Shown here: positions 1 to 7,396 of the stretch, one piece after another | How positions within the stretch are numbered: the first letter of the stretch is position 1 | Layout of the letters: each line of letters begins with the position of its first letter | Origin: an uncultured Pelagibacteraceae bacterium | Lineage (GTDB): Bacteria; Pseudomonadota; Alphaproteobacteria; Pelagibacterales; Pelagibacteraceae | NCBI GenBank assembly: GCA_902597895.1 | Contig: CACJZM010000009.1 | Location: 1-32,521 of the forward strand | Reading direction: 5' to 3' | Length of the DNA: 32,521 nt | The notes under the pieces: model-generated | What the model saw: only the letters and a program-made list of their open reading frames with translations | What the model was told of the DNA's origin: nothing | Database searches by the model: none | Program-made: the position numbers and the translations under genes

Positions 1-394
1 CCATATACGATATAAATTTTGAAATATTTTTTGATGATAATTTACCTTTAACATCAAAAAAGTTCTTTTTAATTACATAACAAACCTCAAGCTCTATACC
101 TAACGTAGATTTATTAATTTTTACTCTTTTTCCAGATTTCAAAAGGTTTTGTTTATAAACAGATGCATAAAAGGGTTCTTTTTCTTTTAATTTCTTCATT
201 ACCGCAAATGCTGTTCCTGCTGCTTTAAACCCTATAACTTGTTTATTTACTTTACTCTCACATAGTTTTCTAAACTTTTGAGCATTATTAATTTTTTTTG
301 TATATTTTAATGGTAAAGGCGCAATTATTTTATTCTTTAAAAAAGCCTTAACTAATTTATCTGATAGTTTGTCAATTTCTGTTTTTTTCATCAT
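1..394 (-). CDS. 2-keto-4-pentenoate hydratase / fumarylacetoacetate hydrolase-like protein, truncated by window edge
   Basis: Only the N-terminal ~130 residues are in the window; the gene runs off the left edge. The visible part has a helical N-terminus, a stretch around residues 54-62 (VIGFKAAGT) and, near residue 98, GIELEVCYVI. That spacing and the GxExE-like strand match the hydratase branch of the FAH fold (MhpD/2-oxopent-4-enoate hydratase type), where the acidic residues bind a divalent metal. The family hydrates or decarboxylates 2-keto-4-enoic acids in catabolic routes. The start overlaps the stop of the upstream M23 gene (ATGATGA), so translation is probably coupled; the ATG at 394 or the next one at 391 could be used. 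It is the last visible gene of a five-gene minus-strand run headed by a GMC dehydrogenase. The metal-site residues beyond the edge cannot be checked. Confidence 0.6.
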   Translation of the reverse strand, partial: MMKKTEIDKLSDKLVKAFLKNKIIAPLPLKYTKKINNAQKFRKLCESKVNKQVIGFKAAGTAFAVMKKLKEKEPFYASVYKQNLLKSGKRVKINKSTLGIELEVCYVIKKNFFDVKGKLSSKNISKFISYM

Positions 395-1197
395 TTAATA
401 TTTAATACTGTAGCAGGATCTAATCTAGTTCCAAACCAGTTTAGTCTAACATCTAAATGGGGTCCAGTCGACCTTCCACTTGAACCTACGGTTCCTATTA
501 TTTCTCCTTGTTTTACTATATCTCCTAATTCAACAAATATTTTATCTAGGTGCATATATAGTGTGGATATACCATGACCGTGATCAAATATGAGAGTTGC
601 GCCAGTAAAATATAAATCTTGTTCAGCCATAGTCACCACACCATCAGCCATAGCTTTAATTGGTGTACCTAATTTTTGAGCAAAATCTATACCGTAGTGT
701 GGCCATCGTGGTTTACCATTAAGTATTCTTTGACTACCGTATACTCCAGTAATTATTGCATCATCAACTGGTAAAATAAACTTATTCTTAAAAAAATCTA
801 AATCTGAATTAATTTCTCTAGCTTTTGCTATTAATATATTCTCTTTTTTAATTCTTTCATAAACTTCTTCTGGTGGAGTTACTTTCTTTTCCTCAAGACC
901 ATCAATTCTTTGAATATTATATTTTCTTTTTTGGACTTTTTTAATAACTTTCTTTGTTTCACCATCTTTAATGACTTTAATTACAACATCATATTTTCTG
1001 TCTTTTCCTATTCCAAACGCAAAAAATCCATCTTTAGAAACTTTTATTTGTTTTTTATCAATTATTACTTTTGAGTTTGGTTCAGTTTTACCTAAGATAA
1101 AATGTCCTTGAATAAATTTACCATTAAATTCTAAAGCGTAAGCTTTAAAAGATATAAATAAAAATATAATTAAATACTTAATTACCTTGCTGTCCAT
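391..1197 (-). CDS. Secreted M23-family zinc metallopeptidase (LytM/peptidoglycan endopeptidase-like)
   Basis: This 268-residue protein has an N-terminal hydrophobic signal segment (about residues 6-21, ending AYA), a lysine-rich beta-type region to about 100, a helical linker, and a C-terminal M23 domain from about 140. Zinc-site residues visible are H167 and D171 in HYGIDFA, H216 in LYMHLD and H247 in GPHLDVRL. The usual HxH of the last motif is HLD here, so the third ligand is Asp249 instead of His. M23 enzymes cut peptide cross-links in peptidoglycan or act as degenerate amidase activators; the remaining residues make an active enzyme plausible but unproven. The start lies 16 bases inside the upstream SDR gene and is needed for the signal peptide. 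It shares a transcription run with metabolic genes, a pairing with no obvious functional logic. Confidence 0.85.
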   Translation of the reverse strand: MDSKVIKYLIIFLFISFKAYALEFNGKFIQGHFILGKTEPNSKVIIDKKQIKVSKDGFFAFGIGKDRKYDVVIKVIKDGETKKVIKKVQKRKYNIQRIDGLEEKKVTPPEEVYERIKKENILIAKAREINSDLDFFKNKFILPVDDAIITGVYGSQRILNGKPRWPHYGIDFAQKLGTPIKAMADGVVTMAEQDLYFTGATLIFDHGHGISTLYMHLDKIFVELGDIVKQGEIIGTVGSSGRSTGPHLDVRLNWFGTRLDPATVLNIK

Positions 1198-1949
1198 CCA
1201 CCATCTACTAATAAAGAGGTTCCAGTAATCATTGAAGCTTGATCCGAAGCTAGAAATACGACTGCACTTGCAATATCTGAAAGTTCGGCAAATCTTCCTA
1301 GTGGAATATTTCCTAATACTTCTCTCTTAAATTTTTTACTTTTTAAAAATTTTTTAGTCATTGGAGTTACTACAAAGGTAGGACACACAGTATTAACTCT
1401 TATATTATATTTTGCTAAATCAATTGACATACCTTTTGTCAATCCCTCCAAACCAAATTTAGTCATATTATAGACACTTCTAATTGGTCCGCCAACATGA
1501 CCCATTTGAGATGACATGTTGATAATAGCACCACCTATTTTTTTTCTGTTATTTTGCTTTATCATTTTAAGGGCACCCATTTGAGCAATATTAAATGTTG
1601 CTTCAGTATTTACTTTTACTAAATATTCCATGTCTTTTCTTTTGACCTTTGTAAAATGTTCGGGAATGTTAGTACCAGCATTATTTACAACGATATCAAT
1701 CCTTTTCTGCGCATTAATGACTGACTTTATTTCTGAATATTTTGTTACATCACAGACATAATATTTACACTGTACTTTAAATCTTTTAGTTATCTGTGAA
1801 ACTTGTTTTAAATCTTTTTCAGTTCTACTTAAAATTATAAGGTTTGCTCCTGCCTCGGCTAATCCAATTGCACAGGCTCTTCCTAAACCTTTGCCTGCAC
1901 CAGTAATCAATGCATATTTATTTTTTAAATTATATTTTTTTAAATACAT
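1182..1949 (-). CDS. Short-chain dehydrogenase/reductase (SDR), gluconate 5-dehydrogenase / 3-oxoacyl-ACP reductase-like
   Basis: A 255-residue classical SDR. The cofactor loop TGAGKGLG is at residues 17-24, followed by NNAG near 88-91, the serine strand INMSSQMG, and the catalytic YxxxK as YNMTK. The C-terminus has the typical ITGTSLLVDGGW end. The second beta strand ends IILSRTE; a basic residue there usually indicates NADP(H) preference, whereas the second SDR in this window has Asp. The substrate cannot be read from sequence; relatives oxidise secondary alcohols or reduce keto groups. It sits one base after the TerC-like gene and overlaps the M23 gene, so it belongs to the minus-strand operon led by the GMC dehydrogenase. 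A role in the same catabolic route is inference. Confidence 0.85.
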   Translation of the reverse strand: MYLKKYNLKNKYALITGAGKGLGRACAIGLAEAGANLIILSRTEKDLKQVSQITKRFKVQCKYYVCDVTKYSEIKSVINAQKRIDIVVNNAGTNIPEHFTKVKRKDMEYLVKVNTEATFNIAQMGALKMIKQNNRKKIGGAIINMSSQMGHVGGPIRSVYNMTKFGLEGLTKGMSIDLAKYNIRVNTVCPTFVVTPMTKKFLKSKKFKREVLGNIPLGRFAELSDIASAVVFLASDQASMITGTSLLVDGGWTAR

Positions 1950-1950
1950 C

Positions 1951-2526
1951 TTATAAGAATAGCTTTAAATCAGTATAGATCAAATCTATAGCAACTGCTA
2001 GTATAGCTAATAAACCCAACCATCCTATCCAAGAATATTTTTTAATCCAGCCAGATATTAATGTAGCTGCTGTAGCCATTAAAACAATTGATAATACTAA
2101 GCCAAATACAAGTAATCCATAATGATCTTTCGCTGCACCAGCTACACCCAAAACATTATCTAAACTCATTGTAAAATCTGCTATTAGAACTGTTGTGATG
2201 GCTTTAAAAAAACTTGAATTATTTATTTTTATATTTTCATCCTCAGATACAGATTTTTTTATAACATCTTTATATAACTTGTAACAAATATATAACAAAA
2301 GCAATCCACCAATTAATCTAAGACCACTTATTTGTAGAAGATAAGCAGTCAACAAAGTTAAAATAATTCTTAATATTATTGCACCACCTATACCCCAGAA
2401 AATTATTTTTTTTCTCTGATCTGGTGGAAATTGGGATGCGACCATTCCGATTATTATTGCATTGTCGCCAGCTAAAACTAAGTCGATTAAAACTATTTGA
2501 GAAAATATTAATATTTGTTCATTCAT
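1951..2526 (-). CDS. TerC/YjbE-family integral membrane protein, probable metal exporter
   Basis: This 191-residue protein is almost entirely hydrophobic, with about six to seven membrane segments. Two family signatures are visible: DLVLAGDNAIIIGM near residues 15-28 and DFTMSLDNVLGVAGAA near 116-131. The paired Asp-Asn motifs (GDNA and LDNV) are hallmarks of TerC, and the short length fits the YjbE subgroup. Family members are linked to Mn2+ efflux or metalation of exported proteins. The start ATG overlaps the stop of the GMC gene by 4 bases, implying translational coupling. I see no recognisable manganese riboswitch (yybP-ykoY) in front of the operon. Function as a Mn2+ exporter is a family-level inference. 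Confidence 0.85.
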   Translation of the reverse strand: MNEQILIFSQIVLIDLVLAGDNAIIIGMVASQFPPDQRKKIIFWGIGGAIILRIILTLLTAYLLQISGLRLIGGLLLLYICYKLYKDVIKKSVSEDENIKINNSSFFKAITTVLIADFTMSLDNVLGVAGAAKDHYGLLVFGLVLSIVLMATAATLISGWIKKYSWIGWLGLLAILAVAIDLIYTDLKLFL

Positions 2527-4142
2527 TTACTTCTATCTTCTAATATCATGTCCGAGGCTTTTTCTGCAATCATTATAGTTGGTGCATTTGTATTACCAGA
2601 CGTGATATTTGGCATGATAGAAGCATCTACGACTCTTAAATTTTCAATTCCATGAACTTTGAGTCGATCATCTACTACAGCATTTTCATCGTGACCCATT
2701 TTACAAGTTCCAACTGGGTGAAATATAGTTTGAGCATAATCACTTCCAGCTTTAACTAATTCCTCATCCTCTTTTATGTGAATACCAGGCCTATATTCTT
2801 CAGGCTCATATTTTTTAAATATCTTAGTTTCTAACATTATTTTTCTTATTAGTTTTAATCCTTGAGCTGCAACATATCTATCATCTTCAGTTGAAAGATA
2901 ATTCATTTTAATTTTAGGATAGTCTTTCATGTCATTACTAACTATATTTATTTCCCCTCTACTAGTTGGTCTAATATTAGCTACTGTGGGTGTGATACCG
3001 TCAAAGTCATGTAATTTAGTTGCGCCTAATATATCTGTGCTTATTGGTTGTACATGAAATTGTAAATTGGGAGTTTCCCTGGAACTATCACTTTTTGCGA
3101 AACCACATACTTGACTTGCACCCATTGTCATAGGTCCACTTTGATTAAATATATATTCAAGACCAATTAAAAAATTTCCAAATAAACTATTGATTTTTCC
3201 ATTTAAAGATTTGAGATTTTTAACTTTATATACAGGTCTAAACATTAGATGATCTTGCAAATTTTTACCCACACCTTTTAATTCATTAATTATATTAATA
3301 TTAAATTCTTTAAGTTTTTTACTTTCCCCAATACCTGATACTTGTAAAATATGTGGTGATCCAATAGAACCGGCTGAAAGAATAGTTTCTTTATTTGATT
3401 TTGTTTCAATTAATTTATCATTGTGAATATATGAAATACTAACTACTTTTTTATTTTCAAAATTTATTTTTTGGACATGAGCATTAGTAATAATTTTTAA
3501 ATTACTTCTTGATTTAACTGGATTGAGATATCCTTTTGCAGCGCTGTACCTTAACTTTAAACCAAAATGACTATGACTTGTGGTAAATTGATAAAAACCA
3601 ACTCCAAAATTATCACCTGTATTAAAATCTTCTGTTTTAGGGATACCTTTTTCTTCAGCTGCATTAATAAATTCATCTAACATTTTTAACTTGATCTTTT
3701 TATTTGCAACCATAATTGGTCCACTATCACTATGAAATTTCCCTTTACCTAGTTCGTTATTTTCAGATTTAATAAAATAAGGTAACACATCATCCCAGCC
3801 CCAACCTTTATTTCCTTGCTGTCTCCAATTATCATAATCATTGCTTTGTCCTCTTATCCAAAGAAGACCATTGATAGATGAGCTGCCTCCCAGTGTTTTA
3901 CCCCTAGGATATCTAATTGAGCGATTATTCATCGTTTCATCTTTTTCGGTATGAAAACACCAATCTACTTTAGGATTATGCATCGTCTTATAATATCCAA
4001 CTGGAATATGTATCCAGGGATAAGTATCTTTCCCTCCAGCCTCTAACAATAAAACTTTATTATTAGGATTTGCAGAAAGTCTATTAGCTAATACACATCC
4101 TGCTGATCCTGCTCCAATTATTACATAATCAAAACTATCCAT
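2523..4142 (-). CDS. GMC-family FAD-dependent alcohol dehydrogenase (choline dehydrogenase-like)
   Basis: A 539-residue GMC oxidoreductase of normal length. The N-terminal Rossmann motif GAGSAGCVLANRL lies at about residues 10-22. The GMC signature 1 (PRGKTLGGSSSINGLLWIRG) and signature 2 (GSIGSPHILQVSGIG) follow. The C-terminal active-site block has HPVGTCKMG and the second polar residue in NITSGNTNAPTIMIAE. These enzymes oxidise primary alcohols such as choline, PEG or other alkanols to aldehydes with FAD. BetA identity is possible but no betaine-aldehyde dehydrogenase is adjacent, so the substrate is left open. It is the first gene of the minus-strand operon and diverges from the TRAP transporter across 137 bases, suggesting the transporter may supply its substrate. 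Confidence 0.9.
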   Translation of the reverse strand: MDSFDYVIIGAGSAGCVLANRLSANPNNKVLLLEAGGKDTYPWIHIPVGYYKTMHNPKVDWCFHTEKDETMNNRSIRYPRGKTLGGSSSINGLLWIRGQSNDYDNWRQQGNKGWGWDDVLPYFIKSENNELGKGKFHSDSGPIMVANKKIKLKMLDEFINAAEEKGIPKTEDFNTGDNFGVGFYQFTTSHSHFGLKLRYSAAKGYLNPVKSRSNLKIITNAHVQKINFENKKVVSISYIHNDKLIETKSNKETILSAGSIGSPHILQVSGIGESKKLKEFNINIINELKGVGKNLQDHLMFRPVYKVKNLKSLNGKINSLFGNFLIGLEYIFNQSGPMTMGASQVCGFAKSDSSRETPNLQFHVQPISTDILGATKLHDFDGITPTVANIRPTSRGEINIVSNDMKDYPKIKMNYLSTEDDRYVAAQGLKLIRKIMLETKIFKKYEPEEYRPGIHIKEDEELVKAGSDYAQTIFHPVGTCKMGHDENAVVDDRLKVHGIENLRVVDASIMPNITSGNTNAPTIMIAEKASDMILEDRSK

Positions 4143-4266
4143 AGCTTTTTTATAATTTATTTTAATTTAATAAGCTAATTAAAGGTTTTTTTAAATAAAT
4201 TCACATAATTGTCACTTGTAACTGGATGGTTTTTTTGAGAGGATATTGAACTTAAATTTAACTAAC

Positions 4267-4272
4267 AGAGGG
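4267..4272 (+). promoter_or_regulatory. Shine-Dalgarno site of the TRAP binding-protein gene
   Basis: AGAGGG lies 7 bases before the ATG at 4280. It stands out because most starts in this window have no clear Shine-Dalgarno sequence, and it fits the high expression expected for a periplasmic binding protein. Confidence 0.6.
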
Positions 4273-4279
4273 AAAATAA

Positions 4280-5374
4280 ATGAAAAAAATCATTTCAATG
4301 TTATTTGCAGTGACTTTATTATTAGGTTTCGTATCTAATGCGCATGCTGCAAAAACTCTAAAATGTCAGACTGTGTTAAATGCTAAGGGTGACGAAGTTG
4401 TCATGCTTAAGGATTTTACAGATACAGTTACTAAACTTACACAAGGTTCATTGAAGTTTGAGATTATGCCTGCTGGAACAGTGGTTGGAGTAAAAGAAAC
4501 TCTAGATGCTGTTGACAAAGGTTTAATTGATTGTGGATTTGCTTGGACACACTATTGGTCAGGTGAACACCCAGCTGCAATGTTATTCGGTTCTCCGGTA
4601 GCAGGTGCTGGTGTTGGTATTGATAATATTGCGTTCTTATCTTGGTTTTTATCAGGTGGTGGAGAGCAATTATATGATCAACTTTGGAAAGAAATGAACA
4701 GAAACATTAAAGGCTTTATGCTTCAACCAGTCGGACCAGAAGCTTTAGGATGGTTTCCAGAGCCAATTAAAAATATGGATGATTTCAGAAAATTAAAATT
4801 CAGAACTCCTCCAGGAATTCCAGGACAAACTTATAAAGATATTGGTATTGCATCAGTAGCTATGGGAGGTGGAGATATTCTTCCAGCTCTTGAAGCAGGT
4901 ACAATTGATGCTGCAGAATGGTGTTGTCCAAAACCAGACATGGTATTTGGTTTCCAAAAAGTTTTAAAACATTACTACTTACAAGGTCTTCACCAAGTAG
5001 TGGTAAATGCTGACTTTTATATAACAGGAACAACTTATGAGAAGTTCTCAGATCATGAGAAAAACTCAATTAAAGTTGCAGCTGATGCATCTTTAATGAA
5101 ATCGTTAGCAAGAAGAATTCTTGTTAATGGTGAAGCATTACATGAACTAACTACTAAACATGGTGTTCAACTTCATGATACTCCTAAAGACTATTTTGTT
5201 GAGTACATGGCAGCAGCTAATGCTACTTTAAATAAAAATGCAAATAAAAATGCATTTTTCAAAAAAGTTTGGGACTCTCAAAAGAAATTTGCTGATACAG
5301 CAGTGCCTTTCTGGGCAGGTGCACAAATGTCTAATGCACAGCTAGGAATGGCTCACGCAGCAACTTTGAAGTAA
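4280..5374 (+). CDS. dctP: TRAP transporter periplasmic substrate-binding protein, DctP/TakP-like
   Basis: A 364-residue protein with a clean Sec signal peptide (residues 1-23, ending NAHA). The mature protein has the DctP fold pattern: the acid-binding arginine in KFRTPPG (R175) and the conserved ALEAGTIDAAEW block (about 203-214). The length and the EW motif resemble the TakP/mannitol-chloroaromatic subgroup, whose known members bind 2-oxo acids with a cation, more than the C4-dicarboxylate DctP. A Cys-Cys pair at 215-216 directly after the EW motif is unusual. It delivers substrate to the DctQ/DctM pair encoded downstream. A strong hairpin terminator after the stop codon should make this gene more highly transcribed than the membrane subunits. 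The ligand cannot be named from sequence; a keto or hydroxy acid is inferred from the subgroup. Confidence 0.9.
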   Translation: MKKIISMLFAVTLLLGFVSNAHAAKTLKCQTVLNAKGDEVVMLKDFTDTVTKLTQGSLKFEIMPAGTVVGVKETLDAVDKGLIDCGFAWTHYWSGEHPAAMLFGSPVAGAGVGIDNIAFLSWFLSGGGEQLYDQLWKEMNRNIKGFMLQPVGPEALGWFPEPIKNMDDFRKLKFRTPPGIPGQTYKDIGIASVAMGGGDILPALEAGTIDAAEWCCPKPDMVFGFQKVLKHYYLQGLHQVVVNADFYITGTTYEKFSDHEKNSIKVAADASLMKSLARRILVNGEALHELTTKHGVQLHDTPKDYFVEYMAAANATLNKNANKNAFFKKVWDSQKKFADTAVPFWAGAQMSNAQLGMAHAATLK

Positions 5375-5390
5375 ACAAATAAAATATATA

Positions 5391-5418
5391 AAGCGGGCTT
5401 ATACAGCCCGCTTTTTTT
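5391..5418 (+). terminator. Intrinsic terminator between binding-protein and membrane-subunit genes
   Basis: A perfect 9-bp stem (AAGCGGGCT at 5391-5399 with AGCCCGCTT at 5405-5413) has a 5-nt loop and a T run ending at 5418. It starts 16 bases after the dctP stop and ends 11 bases before the dctQ ATG, so it sits where the dctQ ribosome-binding site would be. It is the most GC-rich stretch of the surrounding sequence. Confidence 0.9.
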
Positions 5419-5429
5419 ATCAACAAATT

Positions 5430-6041
5430 ATGACATCAAAACCAACAAAGTTAGACATTTCAGATGAAATGATTGCTGAAAGAAGAGGTGGATCAGGAAA
5501 AATGCCTGATGATATGCCTAACTGGATGGCAAAAACAATTGTTAACATTGATAAGTTTAGCAAAGTTATTGGCAATATAGTTTGTTGGATAACCATGCCT
5601 TTGATCATAGGAATGGTTTATGAAGTATTAGCAAGAAAATTATTTTTATCACCAACAATTTGGGCTTACGATATGAGTAGATTTTTGTACGGAGCTTTAT
5701 TTATGTTAGGTGCAGCATATGCTCTCTCAAAAGGGGTGCATATTAGAGCAGATTTTTTATATAGAAATTTTAAAGTAAAGACCCAAGGTAAAGTAGATTT
5801 TTGGTTATATCTTCTTTTTTATTTTCCAGGATTATTGGTATTCTTTTATATGACAACTGGATTTGTCCAAGAGTCTATTATGAGAAGTGAAAGAGGAATG
5901 GATACAACCTGGATGCCATATATGTGGCCAATCAAAAGTTGTTTATGGGTAGGTATAATTTTTTTACTTATCCAAGGTGTTTCAGAATTATTGAAAAGTT
6001 ATTACGCAGCTACCAAAGGTAAATGGCCAGGAGCTGAATGA
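5430..6041 (+). CDS. dctQ: TRAP transporter small membrane subunit DctQ
   Basis: A 203-residue protein with four predicted membrane segments (about 45-67, 85-100, 123-145, 168-188) after a ~40-residue soluble N-terminus. The loop VLARKLFLSPTIWAYDMSRFLYGALFMLGAAYAL and the following GVHIRADFLY are typical of the DctQ family (Trp-x-x-Asp and the HIRAD motif). DctQ is an obligate partner of DctM in Na+-driven uptake. The start is preceded only by the U tract of the hairpin terminator and has no clear Shine-Dalgarno sequence, so it depends on read-through from dctP or on a processed end. The stop overlaps the dctM start by 4 bases (ATGA). Confidence 0.9.
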   Translation: MTSKPTKLDISDEMIAERRGGSGKMPDDMPNWMAKTIVNIDKFSKVIGNIVCWITMPLIIGMVYEVLARKLFLSPTIWAYDMSRFLYGALFMLGAAYALSKGVHIRADFLYRNFKVKTQGKVDFWLYLLFYFPGLLVFFYMTTGFVQESIMRSERGMDTTWMPYMWPIKSCLWVGIIFLLIQGVSELLKSYYAATKGKWPGAE

Positions 6042-7372
6042 TCTCACATTTAATTGATCCAGCTATTTTAGGCTTCATACTTGTTGGAGTAATGCTATTT
6101 GCAATTTTTATTGGTTTTCCAATATCATTTACATTAATTTTTTTAGGATTTGTATTTGGTTATTTAGGATTTGGAAAATTAGTATTTTATTTAATGACCC
6201 TTCAATTTTCAATGGTCATGACAGAACAAACACTCGCAGCCGTTCCACTCTTTGTGTTTATGGGAATAATGATGGAACAAGCAGGCTTAATGGAAAGGTT
6301 GTTCTCTGCTTTCCAACTTATGTTGGCAAAAGTAAGAGGCTCGTTATATTATGCTGTTCTTTTTGTATCTGTAATATTTGCAGCAGCAACAGGAATAGTA
6401 GGTGCTTCAGTTACTATTTTAGGAATTATGGCAGCTAAATCAATGAACAAGTCCAATTATGATGTGAGACTTGCAGCAGGAACTATTACAGCTGGAGGTA
6501 CTTTAGGAATCTTAATTCCTCCAAGTATTATGCTAGTAGTTATGGGACCTATAATGGAAATTCCAGTAACAGATTTGTTTGCTGCAGCTATTTTACCAGG
6601 TGTATTACTTGCATGTCTTTATGCTGCTTACACTACTGTAAGATGTATGATGAATCCAAAATTAGGACCTCCATTACCAGAAGAATTACGAGCAACAAGT
6701 ATGAAAGATGTATGGATAGAATTTTTTATCGGTCTTGTACCACCTGCAGCTCTTGTATTTGCTGCTCTTGGAAGTATTCTATTCGGTTTTGCTACACCAA
6801 CTGAGGCTGCTGGTTGTGGTGCAGCAGGATCATTAATTCTAGCTCTTGCATACAGAAAATTAACTCTCCCTAAATTACAAGATGCTCTTGTAAAAACTTT
6901 AGAAATTACTGCATTGATAATGGTATTAGTTGCTGCTTCAAATTTCTTTGGAGCAGTATTTGCAAGATTAGGAACTCCAATGGTTTTGACAGATTTTCTT
7001 TTATCACTTGAAATGAATAAATATTTAATCCTGGCAATGGTTATGGTTATGATATTTCTTTTAGGATGGCCTTTAGAGTGGGTGCCTATTGTAATGATAA
7101 TAGTTCCAATAATTTTACCTTTAATTGAGGCCCTAGGTTTTAATCTAACTTGGTTTGCAATTTTAGTGGCTGTAAATTTACAAACCGCCTGGCTCTCTCC
7201 TCCAGTAGCATTATCAGCATACTTTTTAAAAGGTGTGGTACCCGAATGGGATTTAAAGGATATTTATTTAGGAATGATGCAGTTTATGGTTTTACAAGTA
7301 ATAGGATTGATTATAATTATTATTTTCCCTAAAATTGTATTATGGCTGCCAACTGTCTTATATGGACAGTAG
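6038..7372 (+). CDS. dctM: TRAP transporter large membrane subunit DctM
   Basis: A 444-residue, very hydrophobic protein with about 12 membrane segments, the normal size for DctM. Recognisable blocks include AAVPLFVFMGIMMEQAGLMERLF near residue 67, the TAGGTLGILIPPS hairpin motif near 150, FATPTEAAGCGAAGS near 249, and a second PP-containing hairpin (AWLSPPVALSAYFLKG) near 385. These are the two inverted-repeat hairpin regions of the ion-transporter superfamily elevator fold. It is the Na+-coupled permease component fed by the upstream binding protein. It overlaps dctQ by ATGA, implying coupled translation and matched stoichiometry. Confidence 0.92.
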   Translation: MISHLIDPAILGFILVGVMLFAIFIGFPISFTLIFLGFVFGYLGFGKLVFYLMTLQFSMVMTEQTLAAVPLFVFMGIMMEQAGLMERLFSAFQLMLAKVRGSLYYAVLFVSVIFAAATGIVGASVTILGIMAAKSMNKSNYDVRLAAGTITAGGTLGILIPPSIMLVVMGPIMEIPVTDLFAAAILPGVLLACLYAAYTTVRCMMNPKLGPPLPEELRATSMKDVWIEFFIGLVPPAALVFAALGSILFGFATPTEAAGCGAAGSLILALAYRKLTLPKLQDALVKTLEITALIMVLVAASNFFGAVFARLGTPMVLTDFLLSLEMNKYLILAMVMVMIFLLGWPLEWVPIVMIIVPIILPLIEALGFNLTWFAILVAVNLQTAWLSPPVALSAYFLKGVVPEWDLKDIYLGMMQFMVLQVIGLIIIIIFPKIVLWLPTVLYGQ

Positions 7373-7396
7373 ATCATAATTGTTTAATATAATCAT

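Noticed and set aside
4143-4279. Possible riboswitch or strong promoter between the divergent GMC and TRAP genes
   Set aside because: Only AT-rich sequence and the dctP Shine-Dalgarno site are visible; no paired structure or -35/-10 pair with good spacing could be supported.
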